Origin: VXRD01 sp965232265
GTDB taxonomy: Bacteria > Latescibacterota > UBA2968
Direction of reading: 5' to 3'
DNA length: 64,000 bases
Assembly (NCBI GenBank): GCA_965232265.1
Contig: CBDDPH010000002.1
Span: 4,278,001 to 4,342,000, forward strand
Program-made: the position numbers and the translations under genes
In this document: positions 61,210-64,000 of the stretch, one piece after another
Layout: each line of letters opens with the position of its first letter
Numbering within the stretch: the first letter of the stretch is position 1
The notes under the pieces: generated by a model
Databases searched by the model: none
Told to the model about the DNA's origin: nothing
What the model saw: only the letters and a program-made list of their open reading frames with translations

Positions 61210-62052
61210 TTATTCCGACAGACCCCATATCTCAGCCGCGGTCCCACCCAGAATGCGTTCTATATCCCCATCCGTCAGAAAGGGCAACCCCTCGCGAATA
61301 AGGCGAAGTTCATCAGCAAGCGTGGGCCACTTGTGCTTGACCCGGTGATGTCCAGGATACCCAGTACCCCAAACCGTACGCTGAGCAGTAAAAACCCCCA
61401 GCGCCGCCTCAATATAGGGATGCACATCTTCGTACGGATGAACTTTTTGCGAACGACCCGCCACATCCGAGAGTTTAAAAAACACATTGTCAAAACGCGC
61501 CAGATCCAGAACAGGCTGATATTTAGCAAGCGGACGATCTATTTGCGGGTACCCCATGTGATCCAAAATAAGAACAGTATCCGGATACCGCCGCGCAATC
61601 GCAGCGACCTGATCCGCATCCTCGGGCCGCATGTGAAATTGAATAACAGCATCGAGCGCAGCGATCTCTTCCCACATAGGACCGTTCTGCTCCGTAAGCA
61701 GAATCTTTTCATCGGGATAGTACATCGGATGCAAACGGAACCCAACCAGACCGCGCTCCCGGATCCAGTAGCGCACCTGCTCGGCATTATCGGGATCCTG
61801 GGGATCAACAAGACCATGCCCGACAAACCGATCCGGATACCGAACCACAGAATCCGCGATATAACCATTATCCCACGTGGACCAGCTCGTCTGCACGAGT
61901 ACCGTCCAATCCACCCCTTCGGCATCCATATCGGCCAAAAGTTCCTCGGCAGTACCCGGCTCCTCCGGATAGCTATTCCAGGTCGGCGCAGTGGGACCGA
62001 TGGGATACTTATCCGAAATTTCCCAGATGTGAACGTGCGTATCGACAATCAT
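61210..62052 (-). CDS. Amidohydrolase family (amidohydro_2) metal-dependent hydrolase
   Basis: A 280-residue TIM-barrel hydrolase. The N-terminal VDTHVHIWE gives the HxH metal motif, IQFHMRPED and LILDHMGYPQ the next His residues, and the C-terminal WGTGYPGHHR region the usual Asp segment, altered here (Gly-Thr-Gly in place of GSDxP). Related proteins act on lactones such as L-fuconolactone or on carboxylates. The stop lies 20 bases before the oxidoreductase pseudogene, so both were probably one operon. Confidence 0.83.
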   Translation of the reverse strand: MIVDTHVHIWEISDKYPIGPTAPTWNSYPEEPGTAEELLADMDAEGVDWTVLVQTSWSTWDNGYIADSVVRYPDRFVGHGLVDPQDPDNAEQVRYWIRERGLVGFRLHPMYYPDEKILLTEQNGPMWEEIAALDAVIQFHMRPEDADQVAAIARRYPDTVLILDHMGYPQIDRPLAKYQPVLDLARFDNVFFKLSDVAGRSQKVHPYEDVHPYIEAALGVFTAQRTVWGTGYPGHHRVKHKWPTLADELRLIREGLPFLTDGDIERILGGTAAEIWGLSE

Positions 62053-62154
62053 ATCGCATCTCCTCGCTCAGCGTATGATACAATTTCGCCTCAGCTTTGT
62101 TCTCATCCCACTCAAATTCCATTGACATAAGCCTAAAACCCAATATATCAGAGA

Positions 62155-62178
62155 GATCGCTCCTGCGCTTCAGCGATC
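62155..62178 (-). terminator. Possible weak terminator at the end of the PBP gene
   Basis: GATCGCT (62155-62161) pairs with AGCGATC (62172-62178) around a 10-base loop; it overlaps the stop codon of the PBP and has only a mixed TCTCTCT tail, so the call is weak. Confidence 0.35.
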
Positions 62179-64000
62179 AAAACTGATATTCCCGCTTAGT
62201 CCTTTTCGGTTGATTGGGCGAAGGCAAAGACTGCGGATTCGAAGTATGCGTGGGACACGGGCGCTTGGGTTCAGTACCCGGCTTAAACACCTCCGTATAG
62301 CGCTTAGAACAATAAATAGACGCCACCTGGTATGTCTCCCCACAAACCTCCACCTTTGCAATATCCTCCGGCAACACAAAATCTTCAACCGGCAACTGGC
62401 GCATCGTGTGCGCGCGCCTCATAAACTCCGCCCAAATCGGCAACGCCACAGCAGCACCCGACATTCTGCTCCCCATCGACACCTTGGAATCAAACCCCAC
62501 CCACACCCCACACACAATCTGCGGCGTAAACCCGATAAACCACGCATCGGCATACTCCTGCGTCGTACCCGTCTTCCCCGCGGCGGGACGGCGAAAACCA
62601 TAAGCCGTGCGCGCACTCCGCCCCGTACCCGTCAAAACCGCGTAATTGTCACCCGCCCGCATATCCAGAATCGACTGCATCAGATTCACAGTCACAGCCG
62701 CAGTCTCCTCGCTCAACACAACCTGTTCGCGCCCCTGCACATTCTCCTCGAGCACATTCCCATTCTTATCCTCAATCTTCAAAATCGACATCGGCGTCAC
62801 GCGAATACCCTTATTCGCCAGCGTGCCATAAGCCGACACCAATTCCAGCAACTTGACCTCACTCGTGCCCATCCCCAAAGACAAAACCGGTTGAACCTGC
62901 GAATCAATACCCATCCTCATCGCATAATCCACCACCGTCTGCGGACCCACCTTTTCCAACACCTGAGTCGTCACCACATTGCGAGAACCGGCAAGCCCCT
63001 CCCGCATCGTCATCCACCCCAAAAATTTTCGGTCGTAATTCTCCGGTTGCCAATACGTGCCATCGAACATCTTAATCGACACAGCCGTATCGGGCAACCG
63101 CCACGTAGGCGTATGGTCCTTGTCAACCGCAGCCGTATAAATAAAAGGCTTAAAAGCAGACCCGGGCTGCCGCAGAGCCTGTGTTGCGCGGTTAAACTTA
63201 CTCTCTTCAAAATTGCGCCCGCCCACCATCGCCAGAATATGTCCCGTATGCGGATCCAGCGCCACCAGCGCCCCCTGCAACACCAGATTGGCCAGCGTAT
63301 CCTGGCGCGTCTTAATTTTCGCAAAAAATGCCGCCCCAGGGGGATCGCGCTTCCAATTGGCAGCCACGCGATCTTTTATCCGCTCCATCAAATTTTGCGA
63401 CACCACATCCTCTGCAATCTCCTGCAACCGGCTATCCAGCGTCGTAGTAACAGTCGCGCCATCGTAAAGCACACTCAGCCCATATTTATATTCCAAATAC
63501 TTGCGAATATCCTCTGTAAAATAGGGCGCTTCTCCGGTCTCCTCTCGGACCTCCTTCAAAACAATCGGACGCTGAGCAACCGAATCGTATTCTGCCGCCG
63601 TAATCTTGCCCGACCCCCGCATATTGTACAGCACCACATTATTGCGCCTATCCAGCGAGCGCTCGGGGTGATAAATCGGCGAATAAGGCGTCGGCCCCTT
63701 CAAAAGCCCGACCAACAACGCCCCCTCATCCAGTGTCAAATTTTCGACAGCCTTCCCAAAAAAACGACGCGCGGCCGTCTGAATACCGTACGCGCTATTG
63801 CCAAAATACATCTGATTAAAATACATCGTAATAATTTCGCGCTTGGTATAGGTGCGCTCCAAAAGCACGGCCGTCATCTGCTCCTGAATTTTGCGCTTCC
63901 ACGTGGGATCCAGCGTCAAAAAAATATTGCGCGCCAATTGTTGCGTCAGCGTACTCGCACCGTGCCCTTTCAAAGTACCCGACGTATAAACATTGCGGAA
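62177..64000 (-). CDS. Penicillin-binding protein, class A (PBP1a type), 5' end beyond the window
   Basis: The visible 607 residues start inside the glycosyltransferase domain (GHGASTLTQQLARN; YLN-type motif YFNQMYFGNSAYGIQTAARRFFGK) and contain the whole transpeptidase: SxxK in GSAFKPFIYT, SxN in GSRNVVT, and KTG in AAGKTGTTQEYADAWF. It polymerises and cross-links peptidoglycan at the inner membrane. The short Lys/Pro-rich tail (RPCPTHTSNPQSLPSPNQPKR) is typical of PBP1 proteins. The N-terminal TM anchor lies outside the window. Confidence 0.95.
   Translation of the reverse strand, partial: FRNVYTSGTLKGHGASTLTQQLARNIFLTLDPTWKRKIQEQMTAVLLERTYTKREIITMYFNQMYFGNSAYGIQTAARRFFGKAVENLTLDEGALLVGLLKGPTPYSPIYHPERSLDRRNNVVLYNMRGSGKITAAEYDSVAQRPIVLKEVREETGEAPYFTEDIRKYLEYKYGLSVLYDGATVTTTLDSRLQEIAEDVVSQNLMERIKDRVAANWKRDPPGAAFFAKIKTRQDTLANLVLQGALVALDPHTGHILAMVGGRNFEESKFNRATQALRQPGSAFKPFIYTAAVDKDHTPTWRLPDTAVSIKMFDGTYWQPENYDRKFLGWMTMREGLAGSRNVVTTQVLEKVGPQTVVDYAMRMGIDSQVQPVLSLGMGTSEVKLLELVSAYGTLANKGIRVTPMSILKIEDKNGNVLEENVQGREQVVLSEETAAVTVNLMQSILDMRAGDNYAVLTGTGRSARTAYGFRRPAAGKTGTTQEYADAWFIGFTPQIVCGVWVGFDSKVSMGSRMSGAAVALPIWAEFMRRAHTMRQLPVEDFVLPEDIAKVEVCGETYQVASIYCSKRYTEVFKPGTEPKRPCPTHTSNPQSLPSPNQPKRTKREYQF

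Overview
The window reads as a chromosomal segment of a Gram-negative, probably uncultured bacterium. Outer-membrane beta-barrels, an exported LRR protein with dockerin-like EF-hands, paired sulfatases, several phytanoyl-CoA-dioxygenase-like enzymes and Gfo/Idh/enolase-type enzymes together resemble marine or soil lineages such as Latescibacterota or Poribacteria. That placement is inferred from protein style only. No rRNA, tRNA or CRISPR array was seen.

Layout. (1) 1-6.4 kb: the end of an exported dockerin-type protein, then rpmF-fabH-fabD-fabG-acpP-fabF-rnc and a lipM-like octanoyltransferase, a classical fatty-acid block without plsX between rpmF and fabH. (2) 6.4-13.6 kb: two small proteins, a GlmL/MutL-family ATPase, a barrel-sandwich/KOW-like protein and four overlapping membrane genes including a DUF6754-like protein; no glutamate mutase is present, so this looks like a poorly described membrane system. 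(3) 13.7-24.2 kb: two Dpp/Opp ATPases without permeases, a giant protease/propeller/beta-barrel protein, a UbiA-type DPPR synthase, and a sulfatase-PhyH-sulfatase operon. (4) 24.2-36.2 kb: a visibly A+T-richer accessory island ending at a strong bidirectional terminator. It holds an HlyD-type adaptor (frameshifted), an outer-membrane barrel, an ABC exporter cut by a 1,399-bp IS3-family element, a small protein with the best ribosome binding site of the island, a TPR-C39 peptidase, a subtilase-DUF1611 fusion, an acyl carrier protein and a BtrH-like C39-fold acyltransferase. It looks like a peptide or natural-product maturation and export locus of a type I do not recognise, now damaged. (5) 36.5-47 kb: fucosidase, alpha/beta hydrolase, oxidoreductase, purT-like ligase, enolase-superfamily enzyme, a solitary HEPN protein, PhyH-HEAT, mnmA, an HDAC-like deacetylase and pheA. 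(6) 47-53.2 kb: a LutB-LutA fusion, a GntR-ABC transporter operon and a stand-alone sigma-54 activator. (7) 53.2-64 kb: an EndoQ-UvrD fusion, a decayed toxin-antitoxin patch (MNT, truncated HEPN, MazE remnant), a large LRR protein, a doubly frameshifted amino-acid-oxidase-like gene, an amidohydrolase and a partial class A PBP.

The main targets for novelty are the 25-36 kb island (especially the protease-DUF1611 fusion next to ACP and the BtrH-like enzyme), the GlmL-DUF6754 membrane operon at 6.4-13.6 kb, and the EndoQ-UvrD fusion whose linker appears to have absorbed dispersed intergenic repeats. All family assignments come from reading motifs in the translations; no database search was possible.
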